Positions 8,272 through 17,663 of a stretch of DNA of 64,000 nucleotides are shown piece after piece. Under the pieces are notes generated by a model. That model ran no database searches. It had not been told where the DNA came from and saw only the letters and a program-made list of their open reading frames with translations. The DNA is from Veillonella montpellierensis DSM 17217. Lineage in GTDB: Bacteria > Bacillota > Negativicutes > Veillonellales > Veillonellaceae. The stretch spans positions 92,228 to 156,227 of the forward strand of contig NZ_AUFY01000003.1 in assembly GCF_000426745.1 (NCBI RefSeq). Direction: 5' to 3'. How positions within the stretch are numbered: the first letter of the stretch is position 1; the number at the start of each line of letters is the position of its first letter. A program made the position numbers and the translations under genes.

Positions 8272-9268
8272 AAATACTATCCACTACTTTCAAATGTTCT
8301 TCATAGGTTTTACTAAAATGATTATGTCCTTCTTTATCTGCTACAAAATATAAATAATCTGTAGGTGGTGCATATAATACTGCATCCATTGATTTTTTCC
8401 CGGGATTTGCAATAGGTCCTGGTGGATACCCCTTAACTACATATGTATTATACGGGCTCTGTAATTTTGTATCTGCTAATGTAATATGTGCTTTGGGATA
8501 CCCTAGCACATACGCAATCGTCGCGTCCGACTGCAACGGCACACCTTCTTGAATACGTTTTTTAAACACTGCCGCAATAGTAGCTCTATCTTCATCAAAT
8601 CGTGCTTCTTTTTCTACAAGGGAAGCCAATGTAACAAATTCAAAAATCGTCATATGATCTTTTTTCAATTGTTCTTTCACATCGTTTGTAAAATAATCAT
8701 TCATTTCAGATGACATAATTTTTAATATATCACGAGCTGATGAATTAACAGGAATATCATAGGTACTAGGAAACAAAAATCCTTCTACACGATACGTCAC
8801 TGGTTTTGTACTATTCATATATGAATAAGGCATGTAATCTTTAGCCGCTTCTAAAAAATCTTTAGCACTAACGATTTGTTTTTTTTCTAATTCAATAGCA
8901 ATTTCTCCAATAGTATATCCTTCTGGAATTGTTATGTGCACAGATTTAACTCGTCCTTTTTGTAGTAAATGAATTAAATCGTATACATTAATATGTGCTG
9001 GTATTTGGTAATACCCAGTTTGCAGCTTATGCGTGTCACCACTGAGACGGAGCGCTAACCGAAATGCAAGAGGAGATCGAATTAGTCCTTTTTCATATAA
9101 GGCGTTAGTAATATCTGATCCTGTTTCATCATTTTGAATGATTAAAACTTGTGTGTCTTTCGTATTATCCCATGTATTAGGTAGGAAAAATATACCTAAC
9201 AAGCCAAGAATAACAATACTAAGAATAATAGTAAAAATCGTTACAAAGATCTTCTTTTTAGCAGTCAT
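8246..9268 (-). CDS. mltG: Endolytic murein transglycosylase MltG
   Basis: A 340-residue YceG/MltG-family inner-membrane lytic transglycosylase that cuts nascent glycan strands and sets their length. A single N-terminal transmembrane helix (IFVTIFTIILSIVILGLLGIFF, about residues 6-27) precedes a LysM-like region (about 40-130) and the catalytic YceG domain. That domain carries the conserved SLVEKEA glutamate and the SDATIAYVLG and SPYNTYVVKGYPPGPIANPG blocks. An AAAGGA eight bases before the ATG at 9268 supports this start over a frame beginning nine codons earlier. A terminator hairpin lies 60-90 bases upstream, so it may start its own transcription unit with trmR and trhP. Confidence 0.93.
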   Translation of the reverse strand: MTAKKKIFVTIFTIILSIVILGLLGIFFLPNTWDNTKDTQVLIIQNDETGSDITNALYEKGLIRSPLAFRLALRLSGDTHKLQTGYYQIPAHINVYDLIHLLQKGRVKSVHITIPEGYTIGEIAIELEKKQIVSAKDFLEAAKDYMPYSYMNSTKPVTYRVEGFLFPSTYDIPVNSSARDILKIMSSEMNDYFTNDVKEQLKKDHMTIFEFVTLASLVEKEARFDEDRATIAAVFKKRIQEGVPLQSDATIAYVLGYPKAHITLADTKLQSPYNTYVVKGYPPGPIANPGKKSMDAVLYAPPTDYLYFVADKEGHNHFSKTYEEHLKVVDSIYGNDGDSE

Positions 9269-9325
9269 ATAGTAATTCCTTTCTAAATTATACATGTTAT
9301 TATACCATATCCTTATAATAACAAC

Positions 9326-9361
9326 AAAAATAGGGTTCCTTATGAAAGGAATCCTATTTTT
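9326..9361 (-). terminator. Terminator between DUF1292 gene and mltG
   Basis: Read on the minus strand, AAAATAGGATTCCTT pairs with AAGGAACCCTATTTT across a short TCAT loop, with one mismatch, and ends in a T-run. It stands in the 240-base gap after the DUF1292 gene and probably ends the alaS transcript or reduces read-through into mltG. Confidence 0.75.
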
Positions 9362-9535
9362 AACGTTAATTTATAGTAAGAATGTCATATACGTATATGC
9401 ATCAATTCATAATGCTACCATCGATACAAACGATATCTATATTACTCTTATAAAAAACTATACGCACACAATCATCAGTGATAAAAATATGATACTACTA
9501 TATCTACATACATGTATCAAAATCGATAGATTCGA

Positions 9536-9808
9536 TTATAAATCTTCACCATATTCAGCCATAACTAAATCTGCTACTGCATTAAATTCTTCTTCTGTAG
9601 GTTCTACATAAATATCTTCCCCATCTTCTTGGTCTTTTCGACAAATCATAATAGCTGGCTCATCATTATGTACATCTTCTGTAGGGATTAATACAGCATA
9701 TTCTATATCATTATATGTAACTGTTCTAAATTCGATAAATTCAACAATACCATCTTCTGTATCAAATTGTACCACTGGATATTCCATATCTAATTCTTCT
9801 GCGGACAT
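9536..9808 (-). CDS. DUF1292 family protein (YrzB-like)
   Basis: A 90-residue very acidic protein of the DUF1292 family, which sits beside ruvX in many Firmicutes. The core FDTEDGIVEFIEFRTVTYNDIEYAVLIPTED matches the family pattern of alternating strands, and the C-terminus is rich in Glu. A GGAGGG Shine-Dalgarno precedes the start. It is nine bases downstream of ruvX, inside the conserved alaS-ireB-ruvX-yrzB order. It has no known catalytic motif and no established function. Confidence 0.85.
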   Translation of the reverse strand: MSAEELDMEYPVVQFDTEDGIVEFIEFRTVTYNDIEYAVLIPTEDVHNDEPAIMICRKDQEDGEDIYVEPTEEEFNAVADLVMAEYGEDL

Positions 9809-9817
9809 TGGGCCCTC

Positions 9818-10243
9818 CTATTGCTTCTTCATAGTATCTAATCTTGCTAAATAGCCTTGCAAAATAACAACAGCTGCCATTTTATCAATTACAAGTTTTC
9901 TTTTTTTACGGCTAACATCTGCAAAAATCAATGATTTTTCAGCCATAACTGTCGACAATCGTTCATCCCAAAATATAACTGGCACATGAATCACTTCTTG
10001 CATCTTATGTACAAATTCTTCTGTCTTTTCTGCGCGATCACCCTTAGTACCATTCATATTTTTTGGCATTCCTACAACTAATTGGTAAACTTCATATTCC
10101 TCTATTAATTCTTGCAAACGTTGGAAATCATTAGCTAAAGAAGTACGCCGTATAGTCTCAATTCCCTGTGCCGTCATTAGCAATGCATCACTGCAAGCAA
10201 CACCTATTGTACGACTTCCTACATCAAGTGACATAATGCGCAT
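9818..10243 (-). CDS. ruvX: Holliday junction resolvase-like RuvX/YqgF
   Basis: A 141-residue RNase H-fold protein of the YqgF/RuvX family, involved in 16S rRNA 5'-end maturation and proposed as a Holliday junction resolvase. The N-terminal MRIMSLDVGSRTIGVACSD carries the first catalytic Asp. The VVGMPKNMNGTKGDRA block and VIFWDERLST with the second acidic residues are present. The size is normal for the family. It starts one base after the ireB stop and is followed closely by the DUF1292 gene, the usual operon order. Confidence 0.93.
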   Translation of the reverse strand: MRIMSLDVGSRTIGVACSDALLMTAQGIETIRRTSLANDFQRLQELIEEYEVYQLVVGMPKNMNGTKGDRAEKTEEFVHKMQEVIHVPVIFWDERLSTVMAEKSLIFADVSRKKRKLVIDKMAAVVILQGYLARLDTMKKQ

Positions 10244-10244
10244 A

Positions 10245-10505
10245 TTATAAACCCTTAGCTTTTACATAACCAGTTACAAGTTCTTCAATAATCTCATCCC
10301 GTTCTAATCGTCGAATATTAGAACGTGCGTTATTATAACTTGTAATATACGTTGGATCACCTGAAATTAGATACCCTACGATTTGATTGACAGGATTATA
10401 TCCCTTCTCTTTTAAAGAGCGATATACATCACTTAAAATTTGATCTGGTGTAATCTCCACATCATCAACTTTTTTAAACATCATAGTTTCATCAGATATA
10501 CTCAC
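10245..10505 (-). CDS. ireB: IreB family regulatory phosphoprotein
   Basis: An 86-residue protein of the IreB/DUF965 family (YrzL in Bacillus). In Enterococcus, IreB is a substrate of the PASTA kinase IreK and affects cephalosporin resistance. It matches the family along its length: DETMMFK near the N-terminus, the conserved [13 protein letters not shown] stretch (here [26 protein letters not shown]) and [18 protein letters not shown]. The start is GTG, with AAAGGAGGGG upstream. It follows alaS and precedes ruvX as in other Firmicutes. No PASTA kinase gene is in this window. Confidence 0.92.
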   Translation of the reverse strand: MSISDETMMFKKVDDVEITPDQILSDVYRSLKEKGYNPVNQIVGYLISGDPTYITSYNNARSNIRRLERDEIIEELVTGYVKAKGL

Positions 10506-10695
10506 GGTAACCCCTCCTTTATAATAAATTCATCATATATTCATTATACTACATTTTGTCTACACGATAATACTCAAGTATATAATAAATTCTCTATAAA
10601 TTATGTAAATCTACAAATATTCATAATTACTCATACTATCCTATGTCAATCAATAGATTATAATTCTAGGCAGACCTCTAAGAATTGAGCTACTA

Positions 10696-13308
10696 TCATT
10701 TTACCATATGGCAAATAGTTTCTTTACCTACTGTTAATGCATCGTCTAAGGACTCTGGATTTTTACCACCAGCTTGTGCCATATCAGGACGTCCGCCGCC
10801 ATTACCACCTGCAGTCTGTGCTACGGCTTTGACAATGTTACCAGCATGAATCCCCTTGTCTAACACGTCTTTAGTTGCCATGCAAACAAAATTTACCTTG
10901 TCTCCAATAGCAGCTCCTAATAAAACAACACCTGACTGAACGGTATCTCGCACCATATCAGCTTGTTGTCGCAATTCATTCATATCATTTGCTGAAACAG
11001 ATGCCACTACCGCTGTTACAGAATTAACTGTAAATTTATGATTTAAAATACTATCAAGACTCGATGTAGCCAGTTCTTTTTTTGCCATTGCTAGGGCATG
11101 TTCAGTTTCTTTTGCCTCTGCCAAAACTTGTGTCATCCGTTCTACAATGGTAGCGGGTTTTGTCTTTAATTGATCTGCTAAATGATGAATAATCTGTCTA
11201 TCCGCCTGTGCCATATCGATAGCTGCTTTACCAGTAACTGCTTCAATACGACGGACGCCTGCGCCAGTACCAGATTCAGAGGTAATCCGAAATGTTCCTA
11301 CTACAGCCGTATTTGGTACATGAGAGCCGCCACAAAGTTCAACGCTAAAGTCAGGTACGGTAACTACTCGAACACGATCACCGTATTTGTCACCGAATAA
11401 AGCCATGGCACCTTTTGCTTTTGCTTCCTCCATAGACATTTCTTGAATATCTAGTGCTTTCATCGCTAATATTTGTTCATTAACAAGTGCTTCAATTCGT
11501 GTCAATTCATCAGCTGTAACTGGAGAAAAATGAGTAAAGTCAAATCGTAAATACTCTGGCGTTACTAATGAACCAGCTTGATTTACATGAGTTCCTAATA
11601 CTTGTTTTAATGCAGCATGCAATAAGTGTGTTGCCGTATGATTACGTGCCATAGATAATCGACGTGTTGTATCTACATCAAACGACACTGTCTCACCATC
11701 TGATATACTACCTTCTACAACAGTTCCTATGTGATACACGGTTCCTTCTGGCAATCGTTTTGTATTGTGAATTTCAACTTTTCCCATGGGACCCATCATA
11801 TAACCAGTGTCGCCTAATTGACCGCCACCTTCTGCATGAAATGGTGTTTCTCTCACAATAATAGTCACATCTTCACCATCTGTAGCTATTTTCACGCGTT
11901 CAGTTCCCTTGCCAATCATCAAAATATTAGAATCTGTTGCTGTTTCATTTTCTGTTAACGTTTCATGCGCCAAAAATTTAATTTCTGGAGTCATAACCTT
12001 AGCATCCACATCAGCTCTAGCTTCTCTGGCACGTATCCGTTGTTCATTCATAGCGCTTTCAAATCCGTCATGGTCGATGTATAAACCTGCTTCCTTGGCA
12101 ATTTCCTCTGTTAATTCCCAAGGGAACCCATAGGTATCATATAATTTAAACACTTCTACGCCTGGAACAACATCAGATTTTTCCTCTTTTAATTTTTCAA
12201 TTAAGGAATGTAATAAATCTAGACCTTGTGCTAATGTTTGATTAAAACGCTCTTCTTCGTTAGCAACAACACGTTTTATAAAATCTTGTTTTTCCAATAA
12301 ATTAGGTACATGTCCACCTAAAATATCCATGACAGTATCGACTAACGATGTTAAAAACTGACCATTAATACCTAATAGCCGTCCATGGCGAACAGCACGT
12401 CGTAAAATGCGGCGCAATACGTATCCACGGCCTTCATTAGATGGTAGTACACCATCTGAAATTAAAACACTGCAAGCACGAATATGATCGGCAATTACTT
12501 TTAAAGATACATCAGTATTATCATCTTCATGATACGTAACATGAGCCATTTCTGCAGTTCGTTCAATTAATGGGAATATTAAATCTGTTTCAAAGTTGCT
12601 TTCACATTCTTGTAACACAGATGCTAATCGTTCAAGCCCTGCACCAGTATCAATATTTTTTTGTGCTAATGGTTCATAATTGCCATCTGCAGTGCGATTA
12701 AATTGAGTAAATACCAAATTCCAAATTTCTAAATAACGATCACAATCACAACCTGGTTGACAAGTCGGCTCACCACAGCCACGTTCTGGACCTAGGTCAT
12801 AGAAAATTTCAGAATCTGGTCCACATGGACCTTCTCCAATTTCCCAAAAATTATCTTCTAATTTAAAAATATGACTTTCTTCTACACCACAGTCTAACCA
12901 ATTATCCATAGCCTCTTGGTCATCCGGATATACTGTTACATATAGCTTTGATTTATCTAATTTAATAACTTCTGTTAAAAACTCCCAAGCCCAATGAATT
13001 GCTTCTGTTTTAAAGTAATCTCCAAAAGAGAAATTACCTAGCATTTCAAAAAATGTATGATGTCGTGCTGTACGACCTACATTGTCAAGATCTCCTGTAC
13101 GAATTGATTTTTGGCAAGTAGTAATACGTGTGCGAGGAGGTGTCAATTTACCTGTAAAAAAAGGTTTTAATGGTGCCATACCTGCCCCAATCAATAATAA
13201 GGACGGATCATTTTCTGGCACTAATGAAAAACTATCTAGTTTTAGATGTCCTTTACTTTCAAAAAAATCCAAATAAGCCTTACGAAGGTCATTACCTTTC
13301 ATATACAT
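10696..13308 (-). CDS. alaS: Alanyl-tRNA synthetase
   Basis: A full-length (870-residue) class II alanyl-tRNA synthetase. It has the catalytic core with FFEMLGNFSFGDYFK (motif 2 region), the editing domain with the zinc-binding NHTATHLLHAAL motif near residue 560 and CGGSH near residue 660, and the C-terminal oligomerisation DHHA1-like domain ending GGGRPDMAQAGG. Start: AGGAGG eight bases before the first ATG. I see no T-box upstream, unlike thrS and pheST. It heads the conserved operon alaS-ireB-ruvX-DUF1292. Confidence 0.97.
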   Translation of the reverse strand: MYMKGNDLRKAYLDFFESKGHLKLDSFSLVPENDPSLLLIGAGMAPLKPFFTGKLTPPRTRITTCQKSIRTGDLDNVGRTARHHTFFEMLGNFSFGDYFKTEAIHWAWEFLTEVIKLDKSKLYVTVYPDDQEAMDNWLDCGVEESHIFKLEDNFWEIGEGPCGPDSEIFYDLGPERGCGEPTCQPGCDCDRYLEIWNLVFTQFNRTADGNYEPLAQKNIDTGAGLERLASVLQECESNFETDLIFPLIERTAEMAHVTYHEDDNTDVSLKVIADHIRACSVLISDGVLPSNEGRGYVLRRILRRAVRHGRLLGINGQFLTSLVDTVMDILGGHVPNLLEKQDFIKRVVANEEERFNQTLAQGLDLLHSLIEKLKEEKSDVVPGVEVFKLYDTYGFPWELTEEIAKEAGLYIDHDGFESAMNEQRIRAREARADVDAKVMTPEIKFLAHETLTENETATDSNILMIGKGTERVKIATDGEDVTIIVRETPFHAEGGGQLGDTGYMMGPMGKVEIHNTKRLPEGTVYHIGTVVEGSISDGETVSFDVDTTRRLSMARNHTATHLLHAALKQVLGTHVNQAGSLVTPEYLRFDFTHFSPVTADELTRIEALVNEQILAMKALDIQEMSMEEAKAKGAMALFGDKYGDRVRVVTVPDFSVELCGGSHVPNTAVVGTFRITSESGTGAGVRRIEAVTGKAAIDMAQADRQIIHHLADQLKTKPATIVERMTQVLAEAKETEHALAMAKKELATSSLDSILNHKFTVNSVTAVVASVSANDMNELRQQADMVRDTVQSGVVLLGAAIGDKVNFVCMATKDVLDKGIHAGNIVKAVAQTAGGNGGGRPDMAQAGGKNPESLDDALTVGKETICHMVK

Positions 13309-13606
13309 ATTTCCAGCCTCCTGTTGTTCATTTCTATCTGAATCTATCTACATAGAATCAATTATAAAGCGTCTCTTTATTTTACTATACTTAATAAATT
13401 TTTTCTATACCTAATCAGAAAGTAATATACTATACCTTTTTTCATTGATATATGGTTATATAATAATAAATAAATAATTGATATATACCTACTATTTTCC
13501 ATCAATTTCTATTACTATCTTCTCTATTATTAGAATTATTATATGTGATATACATCGCCATGTTATATCCACAAGTACTACCTATAATAGAACTTTTCAC
13601 TAACTG
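13309..13606. other. AT-rich intergenic stretch upstream of alaS
   Basis: About 300 bases between alaS and the terminator of the NlpC/P60 gene. They must contain the alaS promoter, but no convincing -35/-10 pair and no T-box consensus is seen. Confidence 0.4.
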
Positions 13607-13673
13607 AAAAAAGTCACATACGAACTAAAAGTGATTCGTCAACCCCTAATAAGAACACTTCTTGTTCGTATGT
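13607..13673 (-). terminator. Terminator of the NlpC/P60 gene
   Basis: Arms ACATACGAAC (13616-13625) and GTTCGTATGT (13664-13673) match perfectly, with a second inner stem AAGTG/CACTT. On the minus strand the stem is followed by GAC and six T (13607-13612). The apical loop is long (about 22 bases). Confidence 0.75.
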
Positions 13674-13710
13674 AACTCATTTTTATACTCATATAGTGAT
13701 ACATAACAAA

Positions 13711-14448
13711 TTATTTCATAACTCGTCTTGCTCCAAGATATCGTTCATGCCAATATCCAGAATCTAAGTCTGCTATGGCTACGCCACGACTAGTAGTAGC
13801 ACTAATAAATTTACCATTTCCCACATAAATACCTGAATGAGAGGCGCCTGGTTCGTAGGTTTCAAAAAACACTAAATCACCAGGTCTCAAATTTGAACGA
13901 GATACATTTTGACCTACTTCATATTGTTCATCTGCTAAGCGCGGTAATGTAATTCCCGCCTTTGCAAATACATATTTAGTATACCCTGAGCAATCAAATC
14001 CTCGCGGTGTATTACCACCGAACACATAAGGAACACCTTTATATCGGTCCGCTTCTGCTAATAATGCCTTTACATCTTTCGTAAGACCTACATTAGCTGG
14101 AACACTATGATTAGTAACTTTTTTTACCTTTTTTTTCGCTTTTGATGAACCAGCATTCTTTCCTATTGGTTTTCCCATTAATGCTTTATAGGTAGCAGGC
14201 CCTACAATACCATCCACTTCTAAACCATGATCCTTTTGAAATAAGCGGACAGCCCATTTAGTTTCTTTGCCATATGTACCTTGTTTATCAAAAGCTTTAT
14301 AACCTTTTTTGATTAATTGCTTTTGAATCGACGTGACAACCTTTCCTTGGTCACCCATTCCATAAGAGGCACTTGCTAGTATCGTTACGCACCATGCAAA
14401 CATAATGGTTAAGGCTAACACCCTAATTATATTAGATTTAGAGTTCAT
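13711..14448 (-). CDS. Peptidoglycan-binding NlpC/P60 endopeptidase
   Basis: A 245-residue exported cell-wall hydrolase. An N-terminal hydrophobic segment (VLALTIMFAWCVTILASASYG) acts as a signal peptide. It is followed by a PG_binding_1 domain (about 30-88, VVTSIQKQLIKKGYKAFDKQG onward), a lysine-rich linker and the NlpC/P60 domain (about 120-245). The catalytic Cys lies in GFDCSGYTKYVF and the His in GASHSGIYVGNG. The family cuts the gamma-D-Glu-diamino acid bond of stem peptides. The longest frame starts at a GTG four codons earlier, inside the Shine-Dalgarno GAGGG; the ATG at 14448 is preferred. Close behind the GT2 gene, so probably co-transcribed. Confidence 0.9.
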   Translation of the reverse strand: MNSKSNIIRVLALTIMFAWCVTILASASYGMGDQGKVVTSIQKQLIKKGYKAFDKQGTYGKETKWAVRLFQKDHGLEVDGIVGPATYKALMGKPIGKNAGSSKAKKKVKKVTNHSVPANVGLTKDVKALLAEADRYKGVPYVFGGNTPRGFDCSGYTKYVFAKAGITLPRLADEQYEVGQNVSRSNLRPGDLVFFETYEPGASHSGIYVGNGKFISATTSRGVAIADLDSGYWHERYLGARRVMK

Positions 14449-14462
14449 ATCTGCCCTCACTT

Positions 14463-15416
14463 CTAGTTGTATATATTACGCTTTTTATTATCTGTATCAC
14501 AATTAATAGTACTGCGAACCCAATATAGTGGCCTATGTTTAACTTCTTCAAATACACGTCCCACATACTCACCAATAATACCTATGCCAATAAGCTGAAT
14601 TCCACCGAGAAAAAAAATTGCCATTCCCAACGTAGTCCAACCATTAACTGCTTCTCCGCTGAAATATACATATAAAATATGTAAAATCATTAATAAGCTT
14701 AGTAATCCACATAATATACCTACATATAAAGCCATTCTAAGTGGAGCTCTAGAAAATGCAGCAATGCCATCTAAGGCAAAACGAATCATTTTTCGTATAC
14801 TAAATTTAGATTTTCCTGCAAAACGCGGTGGTGCCACAAAATGAAGTTCTGCTTGTCTGTAGCCTAAATCACCTACAATACCTCGCAAAAATCGACCATG
14901 TTCACGAAACCGTTTCAATGTTTCTAATGATTTTCGATTCATTAATCGGAAATCAGACCCACCTTCAACGATGGGCACTTCTGCCATTTTATTCATAAGT
15001 TTATAATAATATTTAGATGTAATGGCCTTAGCCCAACTAGCATCTTCAGTAGAATCACGAATCGTTCTAACTACATCATAACCTTGCTCCCATAGTTGAA
15101 CTAACTGAGGTATTAATGCTGGAGGATGTTGCATATCGCCATCCATAGTAATGACGGCCTCTCCAGTAGCATAATCAAGACCACATGTTAATGCTAACTG
15201 ATGTCCAAAGTTGCGTGCTAAGAGCAGCACTTTAACACGACAGTCTTTTCTTGCCAAATCACGAAGTAACAAAGAAGAGCTATCTGACGATCCATCATCA
15301 ACAAATATAACCTCATAATCATATGCTAATGCATTCATTTCTGTCACTACAGCATCATAAAATACTTTTATATTATCCTCTTCATTATAAACAGGTACTA
15401 CAATCGATAGTAACAT
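14463..15416 (-). CDS. GtrB-like polyprenyl-phosphate glycosyltransferase (GT2)
   Basis: A 317-residue GT2 family enzyme of the DPM1/GtrB/ArnC type, which moves a sugar from a nucleotide donor onto undecaprenyl phosphate at the inner membrane. The N-terminal catalytic domain has SIVVPVYNEEDNI, VDDGSSD and the DxD-type MDGDMQHPP motif. Two C-terminal transmembrane helices (about 230-255 and 270-295) are separated by a short loop, as in GtrB. It is divergent from an ArnT-like transferase that would use such a lipid-linked sugar, so the two probably act in one pathway. Strong GAGGAGGT before the ATG. Confidence 0.88.
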   Translation of the reverse strand: MLLSIVVPVYNEEDNIKVFYDAVVTEMNALAYDYEVIFVDDGSSDSSSLLLRDLARKDCRVKVLLLARNFGHQLALTCGLDYATGEAVITMDGDMQHPPALIPQLVQLWEQGYDVVRTIRDSTEDASWAKAITSKYYYKLMNKMAEVPIVEGGSDFRLMNRKSLETLKRFREHGRFLRGIVGDLGYRQAELHFVAPPRFAGKSKFSIRKMIRFALDGIAAFSRAPLRMALYVGILCGLLSLLMILHILYVYFSGEAVNGWTTLGMAIFFLGGIQLIGIGIIGEYVGRVFEEVKHRPLYWVRSTINCDTDNKKRNIYN

Positions 15417-15497
15417 AGTTACCTCCTCTTTTATTTCTTTTATATTTTACTAAAAAATTCACACTTAAGCAAATTTATACAATTTTGTCATGCTATA

Positions 15498-15532
15498 AGA
15501 TAGGTGTTAAACGCTCATTGTAGCACCTATCT
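15498..15532. terminator. Hairpin in the divergent GT2/ArnT-like spacer
   Basis: AGATAGGTG (15498-15506) pairs with CACCTATCT (15524-15532) around a 17-base loop. It sits between two divergent genes, where a terminator is not expected, so it may be a regulatory hairpin or operator. A TATAAT at 15637-15642 is a possible -10 box for the plus-strand gene. Confidence 0.4.
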
Positions 15533-15731
15533 ATTTCCTCAAATATAAGAAATATAGGCATCTCTAGCTTCTATATCATGTCTAATTTTCATAAAATTAT
15601 TTATTCGACACTCTTTATGTTCTTTCTAATATATACTATAATATATGTTATCTCTCTTATCTCTATGAATGTAGAATATAGTATTAGAAAGGAGTTCTGC
15701 TCATATTATTTTCTATGATCAGAAATTATAT

Positions 15732-17243
15732 ATGTATACGCAAATAAATAATTATATCCAAAACATATGGTCATCCCATCGTAATTTTCTATATCTTCTA
15801 TTGATATCCCTTATTGTTTATCTCGCAGGTAATCATATGATTACCATTACTGATCCAGTAGAGTCAAACTATGTACTAACCGCCAAAAATATGATTGATA
15901 TTAACGAATATCTATCTCCCTATATCTTAAATCATTACTGGTATGACAAACCTATTTTTTACTACTGGGAGTTAATTGCTAGTTATAAACTCTTTGGCTT
16001 TAGCAACTTTACCAGTCGTCTTCCATCAGTCATAACAAGTTTACTAGCACTTATTGTAGCATATACATCTGTCAATCACATACTTTCAAAAAAAATAGCC
16101 CTCACGACTACGATTATCTTGGCAAGTTCGTTTGAGTTTTGGCTACTTTCTAAAACAGCGATTACAGATATGACACTATTCTTATTTATAATATCCACCT
16201 TATTATTATTTTATATAGGCTATACGTCAAACACTCACAAATCTAACTATTATCGATTAGCCTATGTGTGTGCAGCTTTTGCCATATTAACAAAAGGTCC
16301 CATTGGTTTTCTTCTTCCTGGACTAATTATCCTCATTTTTTTACTGTTACAGCGAAATCTAAAAGAATTATTACACTTGCAATTGCCATTAGGTCTTATC
16401 ATTGTTTGTGTCGTAGGTGGTAGTTGGTATATGTACATGTATATAACCCATGGTATTGCATTTATTGATACTTTCTTCGGCGTACACAACATGTTACGAG
16501 TAACACAATCAGAGCATCCAAAACAAAATGTATGGTATTTTTACATCATAATTACAATCATCGCTACATTCCCTTGGGGCATAGTATCAGTATATCAATG
16601 GATACGCACAATACCCAACATATCACATCTCTATATAAAAATTAAATCTTTATTTAGTAAACATGATCCGTTGTCAACATTTCTATGGGTATGGGCCTTA
16701 ACAACTATTCTAGTATTTCAATGTGTAGCTACCAAATACACGACATATACATTTCCCGCTCTATTTCCTTTAACTCTATTAATCGCTCGTTCCTTGCAAT
16801 GGAATCTAAAAACTATATCTCGTGTAGCAGCAGTCATCGGTACTATCTATATCATACTCTCCATTACCATCGTTCCCGTGTTAACTACCAACGCCTCTGG
16901 CTTTGTTATTAGTCAATATCTTAATCAATATGCTAATCCATCTTCCATTGTTGTTAATACTAACACCTATTATAATTCAGTTAATATTTACAGTCATTTT
17001 ACTAATTATAGATTATCTACGCAAAGTAATATGCCTAGTAATAAAACAAATACAATCAGTTGGGATGTTCTGTACTTTATGCCTTTTAAAGATGTAGAAA
17101 CATTACCACTCACTAAAGATGTCTATTTAATAACAACGAAACCAATCGAATCGATTGATATCATCAAAGATAAAGAATCCTGGCATGTATGTGTCACTAC
17201 TGGCAATCAATTTTTATATTGCCGAAAAGCTAATGATAATTAA
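15732..17243 (+). CDS. ArnT-like lipid-linked sugar transferase (GT-C fold)
   Basis: A 503-residue polytopic membrane protein of the ArnT/PMT (GT39/GT83) group. It has about ten or more hydrophobic segments up to residue 385, then a soluble C-terminal domain. The first periplasmic loop carries DPVESNYVLTAKNMIDINEY and a WYDKPIFYYW block, matching the D-E catalytic loop and the KPP/KPI motif of ArnT-like enzymes; SRLPSVITSLLA follows. The family moves a sugar from a polyprenyl phosphate carrier to lipid A or another acceptor outside the membrane. Acceptor and sugar cannot be read from sequence. The start is uncertain: the ATG has no adjacent Shine-Dalgarno, and an AAAGGAG lies about 38 bases upstream. 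Confidence 0.82.
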   Translation: MYTQINNYIQNIWSSHRNFLYLLLISLIVYLAGNHMITITDPVESNYVLTAKNMIDINEYLSPYILNHYWYDKPIFYYWELIASYKLFGFSNFTSRLPSVITSLLALIVAYTSVNHILSKKIALTTTIILASSFEFWLLSKTAITDMTLFLFIISTLLLFYIGYTSNTHKSNYYRLAYVCAAFAILTKGPIGFLLPGLIILIFLLLQRNLKELLHLQLPLGLIIVCVVGGSWYMYMYITHGIAFIDTFFGVHNMLRVTQSEHPKQNVWYFYIIITIIATFPWGIVSVYQWIRTIPNISHLYIKIKSLFSKHDPLSTFLWVWALTTILVFQCVATKYTTYTFPALFPLTLLIARSLQWNLKTISRVAAVIGTIYIILSITIVPVLTTNASGFVISQYLNQYANPSSIVVNTNTYYNSVNIYSHFTNYRLSTQSNMPSNKTNTISWDVLYFMPFKDVETLPLTKDVYLITTKPIESIDIIKDKESWHVCVTTGNQFLYCRKANDN

Positions 17244-17493
17244 TTTTCTGATGAATCGGATTAGAATATATTCTCTTAATACGACACCATCTTCCTCTCT
17301 ATCTACGGCTATATATTATAATACATACCTATTTCTAATATATAAATAGTATCGCCGTTAACATACTAGATTAACTACTAGGCTAAACTCATACTAAAAT
17401 TACAAACAAACTCCATCTATCCCATTTTCATCTACATAGCTATCATGAATGACCAAAATTATATACTATATTCATAGTAAACTCTAAGAACAA
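17244..17493. other. AT-rich intergenic stretch after ArnT-like gene
   Basis: Together with 17535-17663 this makes about 420 bases without a gene. The only clear element is the terminator at 17494-17534. Confidence 0.5.
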
Positions 17494-17534
17494 TAAAAAC
17501 ACCTTCAACTACATTTGTAGATGAAGGTGTTTTA
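17494..17534. terminator. Bidirectional terminator between ArnT-like gene and hydrogenase operon
   Basis: AAAACACCTTCA (17496-17507) pairs perfectly with TGAAGGTGTTTT (17522-17533). An inner CTAC/GTAG helix closes a short loop, and a T-rich tract flanks the plus side. It lies between convergent transcription units. Confidence 0.85.
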
Positions 17535-17663
17535 TTTTCACTATATGTAATTGTTATCTTATATCGTTGATCCTATACAAAAACACTCTTAATCATACGA
17601 AAACAGATATATAAACTAATTCTTAATAAGATAATTATAATATGCCATACAGATTAGTCTATA

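Noticed and set aside
9294..9611. A 105-codon plus-strand frame overlapping the mltG start and the DUF1292 gene.
   Set aside because: It crosses a terminator hairpin and is antisense to two conserved genes.
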